From Bifidobacterium breve DSM 20213 = JCM 1192 (GTDB taxonomy: Bacteria > Actinomycetota > Actinomycetes > Actinomycetales > Bifidobacteriaceae), in contig NZ_AP012324.1 of NCBI RefSeq assembly GCF_001025175.1, forward strand, positions 930,001 to 994,000: a stretch of DNA of 64,000 nucleotides, written 5' to 3'. This document shows positions 35,352-42,741 of the stretch, one piece after another. Both the position numbers and the translations under genes were made by a program. Numbering within the stretch: the first letter of the stretch is position 1; each line of letters opens with the position of its first letter. The notes beneath the pieces are model-generated. The model was given only the letters and a program-made list of their open reading frames with translations. It had not been told where the DNA came from and searched no databases.

Positions 35352-36221
35352 ATGACCACTACACCGCAGCCTTCTCAGGCATTTCAGTCCACTGCCACCA
35401 AACCCGCCACCAACCGCGAGCTGCCCCTGCCGCAGTCCGACCGAGACCCCGCGCACCTGCAGGGCCATTGGCTTCTGGCCCGCATCGGTAAGCACGTGCT
35501 GCGCCCCGGCGGCAAGAAACTCACCGAACGCATGCTCGCCAACGCGGACATCGCCGGCAAGGATGTCGTCGAATTCGCCCCGGGACTGGGCCTGACCACT
35601 AGGGCGATTCTCGAGCGCGACCCCAAGAGCTACCGTGGCGTGGACCGCGATCCGCAGGTCGTGGACATCATCTCCAAACTCACCAGTGAGAAGGCCACGA
35701 TTCCGGCAAGCTGCGTGCAGCGCGACGCCGCCGACACCGGTCTGGAATCCAACAGCGCCGACGTGGTGATCGGCGAAGCCATGCTTACCATGCAGACCGA
35801 GCGTGGCAAGCAGGCGATTATCGGCGAGGCCTTCCGACTACTGCGCGCCGGCGGCACCTACTCGATTCACGAACTCGGCCTGCAGCCGGACAACCTGGAC
35901 GAATCCGTCAAGGATGAGGTGCGCAAGGCCCTGGCTCGCAGCATCAAGGTGAACGCGCGCCCGCTCACCGAGCAGGAATGGCGCGAGCTGCTGGAAGCCG
36001 AAGGCTTCGAGGTGCTGTGGAGAGGCAAGGAGCCGATGGCCTTGCTGGACATGAAGCGCAATATCGCCGATGAAGGTATCGGCGGTGTGCTGCGCATCCT
36101 GCGCAACGTTCTGGGCAACAAGGACATCCGCGCCCGCGTGCTCAACATGAAGCACACCTTCGACAAGTACAGCAACGAACTTACCGGTATCGCGTTCGTG
36201 GTACGCAAGCCCGAAGCGTAA
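35352..36221 (+). CDS. class I SAM-dependent methyltransferase
   Basis: The 289-residue protein has the SAM-binding motif VVEFAPGLGLTTRAIL near residues 73-88 followed by YRGVDRDPQVVD, and the later ADVVIGEAMLTM and LLRAGGTYSIHELG. It is a methyltransferase-11-like protein whose substrate is not evident. No Shine-Dalgarno is visible; a -10-like TAGCAT or TATAGC lies 8-10 nt before the ATG, so the mRNA may be leaderless. The Cys/His-rich cupin follows 93 bp downstream and may share the transcript. Confidence 0.82.
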   Translation: MTTTPQPSQAFQSTATKPATNRELPLPQSDRDPAHLQGHWLLARIGKHVLRPGGKKLTERMLANADIAGKDVVEFAPGLGLTTRAILERDPKSYRGVDRDPQVVDIISKLTSEKATIPASCVQRDAADTGLESNSADVVIGEAMLTMQTERGKQAIIGEAFRLLRAGGTYSIHELGLQPDNLDESVKDEVRKALARSIKVNARPLTEQEWRELLEAEGFEVLWRGKEPMALLDMKRNIADEGIGGVLRILRNVLGNKDIRARVLNMKHTFDKYSNELTGIAFVVRKPEA

Positions 36222-36314
36222 CAGCGGTGTGCCGGCCCACGATGGCCGGATAATGGAAAACGACCAAAAGCGATGACGCGTATGTGAGGTACGCGCGACG
36301 AATAGGAGAACATC

Positions 36315-36929
36315 ATGGCCGATGAGAACGAGCAGCAGACCGCATGCAAGGCAGGACGCGACGAGCAGCATTGCAAGTGCAAGCAGCGTAGGGAAGCCGC
36401 CGCGGCAGCCGAGGCGGCTGCCGCCAACGGCGAACACCACTGCGCCTGCAAGCACGAGCACGCCGAGGGCGCGGCCGCGGAGCCGGGCGCGAAGAAGGAG
36501 TGCCACTGCAAGCATGGCGAAGTCGCGGCCGCTGAAGCGGGTGAGGCCAAGCACTGCGCCTGCAAGCACGACGCCCACGACGCCGAAGGCCACGCCATTT
36601 CGACCGAGCCGCATCTTGGATTCATCGAAGACTTGGCCTCGTTGATCGATATTCAGGAGGAGGCCACTGTCTCCCGTACGGTGCTGCGCGAGGACGGCCT
36701 GCGCGCCGTGCTGTTCGGCTTCGACAAGGACCAGGCACTGAGCGAGCACACCGCGGCCATGCCCGTGATCATCCAGGTGCTGGAAGGCAAGCTGCGCGTC
36801 GGCGGCGAAGGCCGTGAAGTCGAGCTTACGGCCGGCGGCATCGTCTACCTGAGCGCCCGTCTGCCGCACACCGTCTATGCCGTCGAACCCAGCAAGATGC
36901 TGCTGCAGATGTTCGACAACCGCGGTTGA
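36315..36929 (+). CDS. cupin protein with N-terminal Cys-x-Cys/His repeats (putative metal-binding)
   Basis: The C-terminal half (residues about 110-204) is a cupin barrel: TAAMPVIIQVLEGKLRVGGEG, TAGGIVYLSARLPHTVYAVE. The first 90 residues contain four CxCK units at Cys20/22, Cys43/45, Cys63/65 and Cys81/83, mostly flanked by histidine (HHCACKHEH, CHCKHG, HCACKHDAH) and joined by Ala/Glu-rich linkers. The spacing shortens 23-20-18. This resembles a thiol/imidazole metal-binding tail; I do not recognise the exact fusion. ATG at 36315 follows AGGAGA. A strong terminator follows at 36987. Confidence 0.85.
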   Translation: MADENEQQTACKAGRDEQHCKCKQRREAAAAAEAAAANGEHHCACKHEHAEGAAAEPGAKKECHCKHGEVAAAEAGEAKHCACKHDAHDAEGHAISTEPHLGFIEDLASLIDIQEEATVSRTVLREDGLRAVLFGFDKDQALSEHTAAMPVIIQVLEGKLRVGGEGREVELTAGGIVYLSARLPHTVYAVEPSKMLLQMFDNRG

Positions 36930-36986
36930 TTCGGTGAATGACTGGCAATCACGTATGAGAAGCTGATTGCCGTTAGACCATTCATG

Positions 36987-37044
36987 ATGGCTTCCTTCAT
37001 ATGGTGTTGGTCGTATGACCGTAATATGAAGGAAGCCATTTCTT
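36987..37044 (+). terminator. rho-independent terminator of the cupin gene
   Basis: ATGGCTTCCTTCATAT pairs with ATATGAAGGAAGCCAT over 16 bp with a 21-nt loop, then TTCTT. It is long and nearly perfect. Confidence 0.7.
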
Positions 37045-37145
37045 AGACGTTGGGGAGAGCTTGAATTCGACGCCATCATCATACGGCCTCAAGGGTGCAT
37101 AAACGATGTCACAAGTAGACGCACGCCCGCCAGCCATCCCAAACG

Positions 37146-37469
37146 TCACAGCAAACCTAGAACCCGCATGAGCTGACGGCCGATATTCGCCATGGCTGCA
37201 TCATCAACCACGCCGACTTGGTATCCCAGCAGTTTGCGGTCGACGGTGACGATCTTGTCCGTCATCACGTAACTCACTTTGTTCAGGCCGTTCTCCGGAC
37301 TTGGTTCCAATCGGACCCGCGTGTCGATGTCGGAGGAATCGTATGAGGTCAGCAGACAAGTGATGACGGAATCGAACCGATCGACGGCATCGCTCTGCAC
37401 GATGACAACCGGCCGTGGCTTGCTGGCGTAGCCATCGGCCTGCAACGTCCAAATCTCACCTCGTTTCAT
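37146..37469 (-). CDS. MazF/PemK-type endoribonuclease toxin
   Basis: The 107-residue protein has the MazF fold signatures: start KRGEIWTLQ, PRPVVIVQSD, ITCLLTSYD, and LNKVSYVMTDKIVTVDR. These toxins cut mRNA at short sequences. Its gene overlaps the antitoxin gene by 14 bp on the same strand, as in type II modules. The partner looks like a RelB/DinJ-type antitoxin rather than MazE, so the pair is of mixed type. Confidence 0.9.
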   Translation of the reverse strand: MKRGEIWTLQADGYASKPRPVVIVQSDAVDRFDSVITCLLTSYDSSDIDTRVRLEPSPENGLNKVSYVMTDKIVTVDRKLLGYQVGVVDDAAMANIGRQLMRVLGLL

Positions 37470-37701
37470 CGGACATCCTCAAGGCGAGACGACTGGCATA
37501 CTCAGTAGCGTCCCGCTCGGACGCAAACGGCTCCACGTCATTTCGTGGCAAACGCACCTCATAGGGGAACCCACGGTAATCATTGAACGCGCTGATGAAC
37601 ATACGCAGGGCATCGGCCGGGGTGGTACCCAGCTGTCGGGTCGTCTCCTTAAACAACGCAGCCTGCTCGTCATCAACTCGCGTGGCAATCTGCATGCTCA
37701 T
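37456..37701 (-). CDS. RelB/DinJ-type antitoxin
   Basis: The 81-residue protein has the ribbon-helix-helix start MQIATRVDDEQAALFKETTRQLGTTP followed by ADALRMFISAFNDYRGFPYEV, which matches the DinJ/RelB pattern. The C terminus is polar and would bind the toxin. ATG at 37701 follows AAGGAG; a second ATG two codons later and a GTG two codons earlier are possible. The promoter region to 37760 is AT-rich and probably self-repressed. Confidence 0.85.
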   Translation of the reverse strand: MSMQIATRVDDEQAALFKETTRQLGTTPADALRMFISAFNDYRGFPYEVRLPRNDVEPFASERDATEYASRLALRMSDETR

Positions 37702-37874
37702 AGCCACTCCTTATTGCTATTTGCTATCTTTTTGCACCAAATTGTATCAAATACTTGACTTCAGAGTGAAGCCCCCGCGTTCCAAGGCCCTTGTCTATAC
37801 TGTAGACAGTTGTTCTTCATATGTGAATCGCCCGATATGACTTTGGAGCGGGCTTGTGATTGGAGGGGCCGGAT

Positions 37875-39131
37875 ATGACGAGTTACGTGCTGCGGCTCTA
37901 TGATGATCCGCTGCTCCGGTTCGATGCGTCGTATGGCGAGGGCCTGCTGGCGGGCAAGATCGAGGCGCATGTCCGCTGGTTCGATGAGTCGAAGCGCGCG
38001 TTGCTGCCGTTTCCGTTGGCTCCGGAGCCGGATAATGCGAAGCTGACGACGTGGCTGGAGCGGCGCACGATTCCGAAGAATCGTGAGTTCGCCACGCAGG
38101 TTCTTGCGCAGGCGGGGTTGAGCATTGCGGATACGCTGGGCATCATCGACCTGTGCAAGGGGCTGTCGGTCAACGATTCGTTCTGGGCGGAACGCGACGG
38201 TGAGAACCTCAAGTTCGCGGATATCAACCTGTATGACAATCCGTTGGACGAGACGCTCGCCATCGTGGCCTACACGGGGTATACGTCGAGCGAGAAGCAT
38301 GCGATCGGCCTGTCGAGCGAGTGGACGACGGACGGCCAGTTCCCGAAGGCGTGGCGGCATACGGAACGTGGGCTGGAACTGTGGAAGGCGGGTTCCGAAT
38401 GGTATGCGAACGCCGGTTTGGAACCGTATTCCGAGTATCTCGCCTCGCAGCTGGCGCGCAGGCTCGGTGTGAATGCGGTCGACTACCGCATCGCCCGTTG
38501 GAAGGGCAAGCTCGCGTCGGTGTGCGGTTCGATGAACTCAAAGGACGTGTCGTTCGTGCCGTTCTATGCGGCGACGCAGCTGGCGTCGTTCCCGGAGAGC
38601 CTCGCCGCCGCACGCGCCGTGTCCGAGGAATCGTTCGAGGCGATGCGCACGATGCTAGTGTTCGACGCGCTCATCGTCAATCAGGACCGTCACGCCAACA
38701 ACCACGGGTTCCTGCGCGACAACCGTACCGGCCGGATTCTGGGTCCGGCGCCGTTGTTCGACCATAACATGTCGCTGTTCAAGAACGACATGCGCGCCGA
38801 CTGGGAGGGCGGCGCGTGGATTCCGCAGGTACTGTCCGAACGTCAGCCGGCAAATTCTCGTATGACGTTCCGCGACCAGTGCGCGGCCATCATGGGCAGC
38901 GCGCAGCATGAGATGTTGCGCAAAACGTTGGACGTCACCTTGGAGAACGACCCGGCTTACCCGCTGGAGCCGGGCCGCATCGAGGCGTTGAACGACTACC
39001 TGCACGCGGCCGCACGATCCCTGCTCGAACTGCCGGTGGTCGACGAGTCGAAGCTGTCCGACCAGCTCGATGCGTTGCAGCCGTCAATCGAACACGCTCC
39101 TGTCATCCTCAACGAACGACTGTTGCGATAG
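37875..39131 (+). CDS. HipA-like serine/threonine kinase
   Basis: The 418-residue protein shows a HipA-type kinase C-lobe: FDALIVNQDRHANNHGFL as catalytic loop near residues 264-281 and APLFDHNMSLF as the metal-binding segment. The N-terminal region is not a standard HipA N-domain. GGAGGGG precedes the ATG at 37875. No HipB-like antitoxin gene is adjacent, but the MazF/DinJ pair is divergent 173 bp away. It may be a phage-defence or persistence kinase; family members are often named only as HipA-domain proteins. Confidence 0.8.
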   Translation: MTSYVLRLYDDPLLRFDASYGEGLLAGKIEAHVRWFDESKRALLPFPLAPEPDNAKLTTWLERRTIPKNREFATQVLAQAGLSIADTLGIIDLCKGLSVNDSFWAERDGENLKFADINLYDNPLDETLAIVAYTGYTSSEKHAIGLSSEWTTDGQFPKAWRHTERGLELWKAGSEWYANAGLEPYSEYLASQLARRLGVNAVDYRIARWKGKLASVCGSMNSKDVSFVPFYAATQLASFPESLAAARAVSEESFEAMRTMLVFDALIVNQDRHANNHGFLRDNRTGRILGPAPLFDHNMSLFKNDMRADWEGGAWIPQVLSERQPANSRMTFRDQCAAIMGSAQHEMLRKTLDVTLENDPAYPLEPGRIEALNDYLHAAARSLLELPVVDESKLSDQLDALQPSIEHAPVILNERLLR

Positions 39132-39394
39132 GCCAAACCGGTCGAGTTCGCCAATAAAAAGGACCTTCCGGGTTGCGCACTGTGAGGAGGCGTGGAAGGC
39201 TGCTATTGACTTGAATCCTATTATGCAACCGTGACTGCGTGCCTGTTCATGTTCCAGTCCAGTTGTGTGATGGACAAGTGCGGTATGAAGGCCGTTTCCG
39301 AATCAAAGTCCGATTGCTTCGCTCATCGGCGCATATCATATCTGGGACGTCTGGCAGGTCCACACCCACCTCGACGGGTACGGCAAAGCACGCC

Positions 39395-39587
39395 GATGTC
39401 GCCGATCGGCGAGATCGTCAATGGCAGGCGGCGCATCACCACCCCATGGCATGGCGGCTCGGCATGGCGGCTCGGCAAGGCGCTCGACACCACGCCCGAG
39501 TTCTGGGCGAACCTTCAGGCCGACCACGATCTGCTGACCTTCGACCCCAGCACCTTGGACGACATCCGCCCGCTCGTGCAGGCCTGA
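39395..39587 (+). pseudogene. HigA-family antitoxin remnant (C-terminal part)
   Basis: The frame reads GEIVNGRRRITTPWHGGSAWRLGKALDTTPEFWANLQADHDL, the end of a HigA/VapI-type XRE antitoxin (NEIVNGRRRIT, RLGKALGTTPEFW). The N-terminal helix-turn-helix is missing or in another frame, and GG-SAW replaces the usual SADMAL region. No HigB toxin gene is seen. The rest of the gap 39132-39394 holds nothing that I can name. Confidence 0.65.
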
Positions 39588-39605
39588 CGCCGGGGCGATT
39601 GATCC

Positions 39606-39650
39606 AATGACCACCATCGTCGTATGTGCGATTACAGTGGTCATTTTCAT
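39606..39650 (+). terminator. hairpin after the HigA remnant
   Basis: AATGACCAC pairs with GTGGTCATT across a 22-nt loop, followed by TTCAT. It is a modest terminator candidate. Confidence 0.45.
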
Positions 39651-39770
39651 ATCTACGGTACGGGGATGACGTGAACGGCCAACATCACCATGATTGATGG
39701 CGGCCGTTTGCATATCCGCACATGGCTTTGATGTCTCAGCTGTCCAGAGCGAAGGTGATGGAATCCCGTC

Positions 39771-41042
39771 CTAGAACCGCCGCGTTACGTGCGCGACTGG
39801 CGGCAGCATCGCGGTGGCCAGGGCGAACGTCACCGCCAGGACCGCGCCCGCCGGGTAGACGCTGTACGCCCAGCCGTATGCGATCTGTCCGAGGGGCTGG
39901 GCGCACATGCTCGCGGAGAGCGCGAGCGACATCACCTTGCCGGTCATGTTCTCGGGGCAGCCCATCTGGATCGCCGGCACGGCGATGAGGTTCGCGAGGG
40001 TGATGGCGATCATGGTTCCGCAGGTGCTCGCCGTGAGCACCGCGAGTCGCATCACTCCACCTGCGGGAATCGTCATGACAAGCGCTTGGGGCAGGATGGT
40101 GAGCGAGAAGGCGGCGATCGCCATCGGGAATCGCCGCATGGACAGCGACCTCGCGACCCGTCCACCGACGAGCGCGCCGAGCAGTCCGGATGCTCCCACG
40201 AGACCATATGCAAGGCCGTACGCCGTGGAGCCGAACCCCAGTACGGTCCGCACCATGTAGGGGAAGCCGACCTCCGCATACCCCGTCACCAGGAAGTTGA
40301 GCGCGGCGCAGATCAACACCAGATGCAGCACATGAGGACGTTCGCGGGTGAGGAAACGTCCGGCCGCGCGCAGGTCGTCGACCGCGGTGACGCGGCCGGC
40401 GTCGCCGCGGTCGGGAGCGCCGAGCCGGATGAAACACTCCACGACGGCGGCCGCACCGAACCCCACGATCGTGAGGCCCATCATGGGCATCGCACCAACC
40501 GCCGCGTACAGCACGCCGCCGAGCACGGCGGGAACGAGCGTGCTCGTCTGGTTCACTACGTTCACCACGGCCATCGCGCGACGCATCACATCCTCGCCAT
40601 GGGAGCGGAACATCTGCGGCAGCGCCGCCTGCACCGTAGGCGTCTCCATCGCGTCAAGCACGGCGAGCACCACCTGCATCACGGCTATCGCCGCCAGATT
40701 GAAACCGGCGGCCGAAAAGATCGCCACGCAGACGAGCACCGTCACGGCGGAAAGCGCGTCAAGCGCCACCATGACGGTCCGACGGTTCGTACGATCCGCC
40801 ATCACGCCGCCAAGGGGCGAGAGCAGAATCGTGGGCAGGATGCTCGCAGTAAGAATGGAGGCGAACGCCGCCGCCGAGCCGGTCTTGTCAAGCACCCACA
40901 TGGACATGGCAAACCGCAGCATAAGGTTGGCGAAGAGCGATATTCCGAGACCCGCGACGAGCAGGCGGAAGTCGCGTGTGCGAAGAGGATCAGCGGCTTG
41001 GCTTCTTTGTGGTTGGGTCGTGCATTCGTATGCGTTCGTCAT
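39771..41042 (-). CDS. MFS transporter under TetR control, putative drug efflux
   Basis: The 423-residue protein has 12 predicted helices and the MFS signature GGVMADRTNRRTVMVALD between helices 2 and 3; it starts RDFRLLVAGLGISLFANLML. It belongs to the MFS_3-like efflux type. ATG at 41042 follows AAAGGAA and is preferred over a start 42 bp upstream. A palindromic operator at 41081-41101 lies just before a TATAAA -10 box, and the tetR gene is directly upstream on the same strand. The inducer is unknown. Confidence 0.88.
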   Translation of the reverse strand: MTNAYECTTQPQRSQAADPLRTRDFRLLVAGLGISLFANLMLRFAMSMWVLDKTGSAAAFASILTASILPTILLSPLGGVMADRTNRRTVMVALDALSAVTVLVCVAIFSAAGFNLAAIAVMQVVLAVLDAMETPTVQAALPQMFRSHGEDVMRRAMAVVNVVNQTSTLVPAVLGGVLYAAVGAMPMMGLTIVGFGAAAVVECFIRLGAPDRGDAGRVTAVDDLRAAGRFLTRERPHVLHLVLICAALNFLVTGYAEVGFPYMVRTVLGFGSTAYGLAYGLVGASGLLGALVGGRVARSLSMRRFPMAIAAFSLTILPQALVMTIPAGGVMRLAVLTASTCGTMIAITLANLIAVPAIQMGCPENMTGKVMSLALSASMCAQPLGQIAYGWAYSVYPAGAVLAVTFALATAMLPPVAHVTRRF

Positions 41043-41080
41043 CGTGGATTCCTTTCTTGTGATTGGCCACGGCCATTTAT

Positions 41081-41101
41081 ACAAACCGACCGTCGGTCTG
41101 T
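41081..41101 (-). promoter_or_regulatory. TetR-type operator in the MFS promoter
   Basis: Arms ACAAACCG and CGGTCTGT flank a 5-nt centre; one mismatch from a perfect palindrome. A TATAAA box lies just downstream (minus strand), so the bound repressor would cover the spacer and -35 region. It matches the site at 41901. Confidence 0.75.
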
Positions 41102-41198
41102 TATGGTGATAACAATACGCCCAAGGAAAAGGGCGCGGAAGCGCTTCGACATCTGTGGCATCAGGATGTGCAAGATGCGGCGCACCCGGGCGCGTCTC

Positions 41199-41885
41199 CT
41201 ATGCGGACGCCGTATCCTCTTCCGGCGTCAGGGCCGTGAGCTCTTCGGTCGTCCGCAGGATGAGCGTCTCGTCGAACACTGGCGCGCCGATGGCGTCGAG
41301 CATCGTGGCGAGGCAGCGGATGCGGTGTTCCATGCCGGCATGATCGGCGGGGTAGAAGCAGGGCATGAGCCAGTAGTTGCCGAGGAGCGAGAGCAGTTGC
41401 GCCGCCTCCTCGGGGTATGCCGTGGGAATGGAGCCGTCCTGCACGCCCATATCGATGAGCGAGCGGAAGGACTCCGGCAGTCTCGTCGACCAGAAGCGCA
41501 TGTTCGCCGTAAAGAACGCAGGATCCTTGAGCAGCGCCAGCTGGGAACGGACCAAGTCCAGATGATCGGGGGCGTCCACAGCGGAAACGATGAGCGCGCG
41601 CAGCTTCTCAAGCGCACTCATGTCCTTGCGCTCGATGAGTTTGTCGAGAAGACGCGCGGTTACGGCCCACTCGTCGGCGTTCAGCCGGTCGAGAATCGCC
41701 TCCTTCGATTTGAAGTGGTGGTAGAGCCCGCCCTTGGACAGTCCCAGGTCGTTCAGGATGTCCTGGATGGACGTCTTCTCGTAGCCCTTTTCAGCGAAGA
41801 GCCTGCGGGCGGAATCGAGGATTCGTCGTTCGGTGTCTCCGGAATGCATATCGTGCGCCATGCGGATGGCCTGCCTTTCGTTCAT
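41199..41885 (-). CDS. TetR/AcrR family transcriptional repressor
   Basis: The N-terminal helix-turn-helix is clear: RILDSARRLFAEKGYEKTSIQDILNDLGLSKGGLYHHFKSKE. The rest is a helical ligand domain. ATG at 41885 gives 228 residues; ATG at 41861 or 41849 is also possible, as no ribosome site stands out. A perfect palindrome lies 16 bp upstream of the 41885 ATG and a near copy lies before the MFS gene 3' of tetR, so it should repress both itself and the pump. Confidence 0.9.
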   Translation of the reverse strand: MNERQAIRMAHDMHSGDTERRILDSARRLFAEKGYEKTSIQDILNDLGLSKGGLYHHFKSKEAILDRLNADEWAVTARLLDKLIERKDMSALEKLRALIVSAVDAPDHLDLVRSQLALLKDPAFFTANMRFWSTRLPESFRSLIDMGVQDGSIPTAYPEEAAQLLSLLGNYWLMPCFYPADHAGMEHRIRCLATMLDAIGAPVFDETLILRTTEELTALTPEEDTASA

Positions 41886-41900
41886 GTCCCCGTCAAGCAT

Positions 41901-41921
41901 ACAGACCGTCGGTCGGTCTGT
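41901..41921 (-). promoter_or_regulatory. TetR-type operator upstream of tetR (autoregulation)
   Basis: ACAGACCG and CGGTCTGT are perfect 8-bp arms around TCGGT. The near-identical site at 41081 indicates a shared regulator. Confidence 0.75.
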
Positions 41922-42037
41922 CAAATGATCGAGGAAGTCACCCCTGCGATGCGATTGAATATCCGCGGCAAGGCGGGACGAAGAAGACCGGTAAGACGCC
42001 GAGTTCAAGTTCAACGTCTCCAAGTAAGTGTTTCTCT

Positions 42038-42084
42038 GGCTCCCCTCTTCGAGGGGAGCTGTCGCTACAAGCGACTGGGGGAGC
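42038..42084. repeat. bifidobacterial palindromic intergenic repeat, copy E
   Basis: GGCTCCCCTC-ttc-GAGGGGAGC is followed by TGTCGCTACAAGCGACTGGGGGAGC, the cleanest single unit of the family in the window. Confidence 0.75.
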
Positions 42085-42093
42085 GGTACGGAT

Positions 42094-42125
42094 AAGGCCT
42101 GAGAAGTCGTCTTCTCAGGCCTTTG
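42094..42125 (+). terminator. rho-independent terminator
   Basis: AAGGCCTGAGAAG pairs perfectly with CTTCTCAGGCCTT across a 4-nt loop, then TGT. It has no obvious plus-strand gene in front of it, so the gene it served may be lost. The remaining gap 42126-42400 shows no gene. Confidence 0.7.
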
Positions 42126-42400
42126 TCATGACATTGTTCTGCAAGGACTGGCTGCTGCAGCAGCATAATGTGTGTTCTATTATGAGTCTTCGCCAGAAAT
42201 CATGACGGAAACACGAGATGCAACCCTTAGCTCGCCCCTGATTCATCCCCGGACCGTTATTCAGGCGGAGCGTATGCGGTAAGCCCAATCCTTTTGTGAA
42301 GATTTTGTGTATTGTCAGGCATGCGTGGGTTTCACCGTCGATTTGAATGATGATAGGCTTCTCGATGTCTGCCGTACGAAGACCCCATCAAGGAGATGCC

Positions 42401-42511
42401 ATGAACCTGTATCGCTACGCGATGTTCATCGCACGCGCCTGCCGTGGGTCGTTCGTCGGCAATGTTCTGTTTGCCAATCCACGAATGGCCCTATTCTCGA
42501 TGCTGGTGTAG
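42401..42511 (+). CDS. 36-residue possible leader peptide upstream of the MFS-CBS gene
   Basis: A textbook AAGGAG lies 6 nt before ATG at 42401, opening a 36-codon frame (MNLYRYAMFIARACRGSFVG... to LFSMLV, TAG at 42509). The peptide is basic and hydrophobic with several Arg and Met residues. It sits 230 bp upstream of a drug-type MFS, a place where ribosome-stalling leader peptides are known for resistance genes. It resembles no family that I know. The segment 42512-42741 has no convincing gene. Confidence 0.45.
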   Translation: MNLYRYAMFIARACRGSFVGNVLFANPRMALFSMLV

Positions 42512-42741
42512 CGGGGACACGCCTTATGCCGGGATGTACCGATGGCCCATCCGCAGTCGACGTCGCATGAATCGCTCACCATAGCCATCAACTTACGCAA
42601 AGCCGCGAATCGTTTGCCGTATATGAATGCGGAACGGATGGCGGCTTTTCCTTTACGTCCGGACTCATCGGTGTCCTCGCGTCTTGACACAAGCATGGGG
42701 CCGGATCGCCACACATGACGTTACCAACAGAAGGAAATGCT

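Noticed and set aside
42000..42030. EFKFNVSK-like coding end before TAAG, resembling a YchF C terminus
   Set aside because: Only eight codons are readable, with a stop shortly upstream; chance similarity cannot be excluded.
42307..42570. 88-codon plus-strand frame overlapping the leader peptide
   Set aside because: No ribosome site and no family pattern; the 36-codon frame at 42401 has the much better start.
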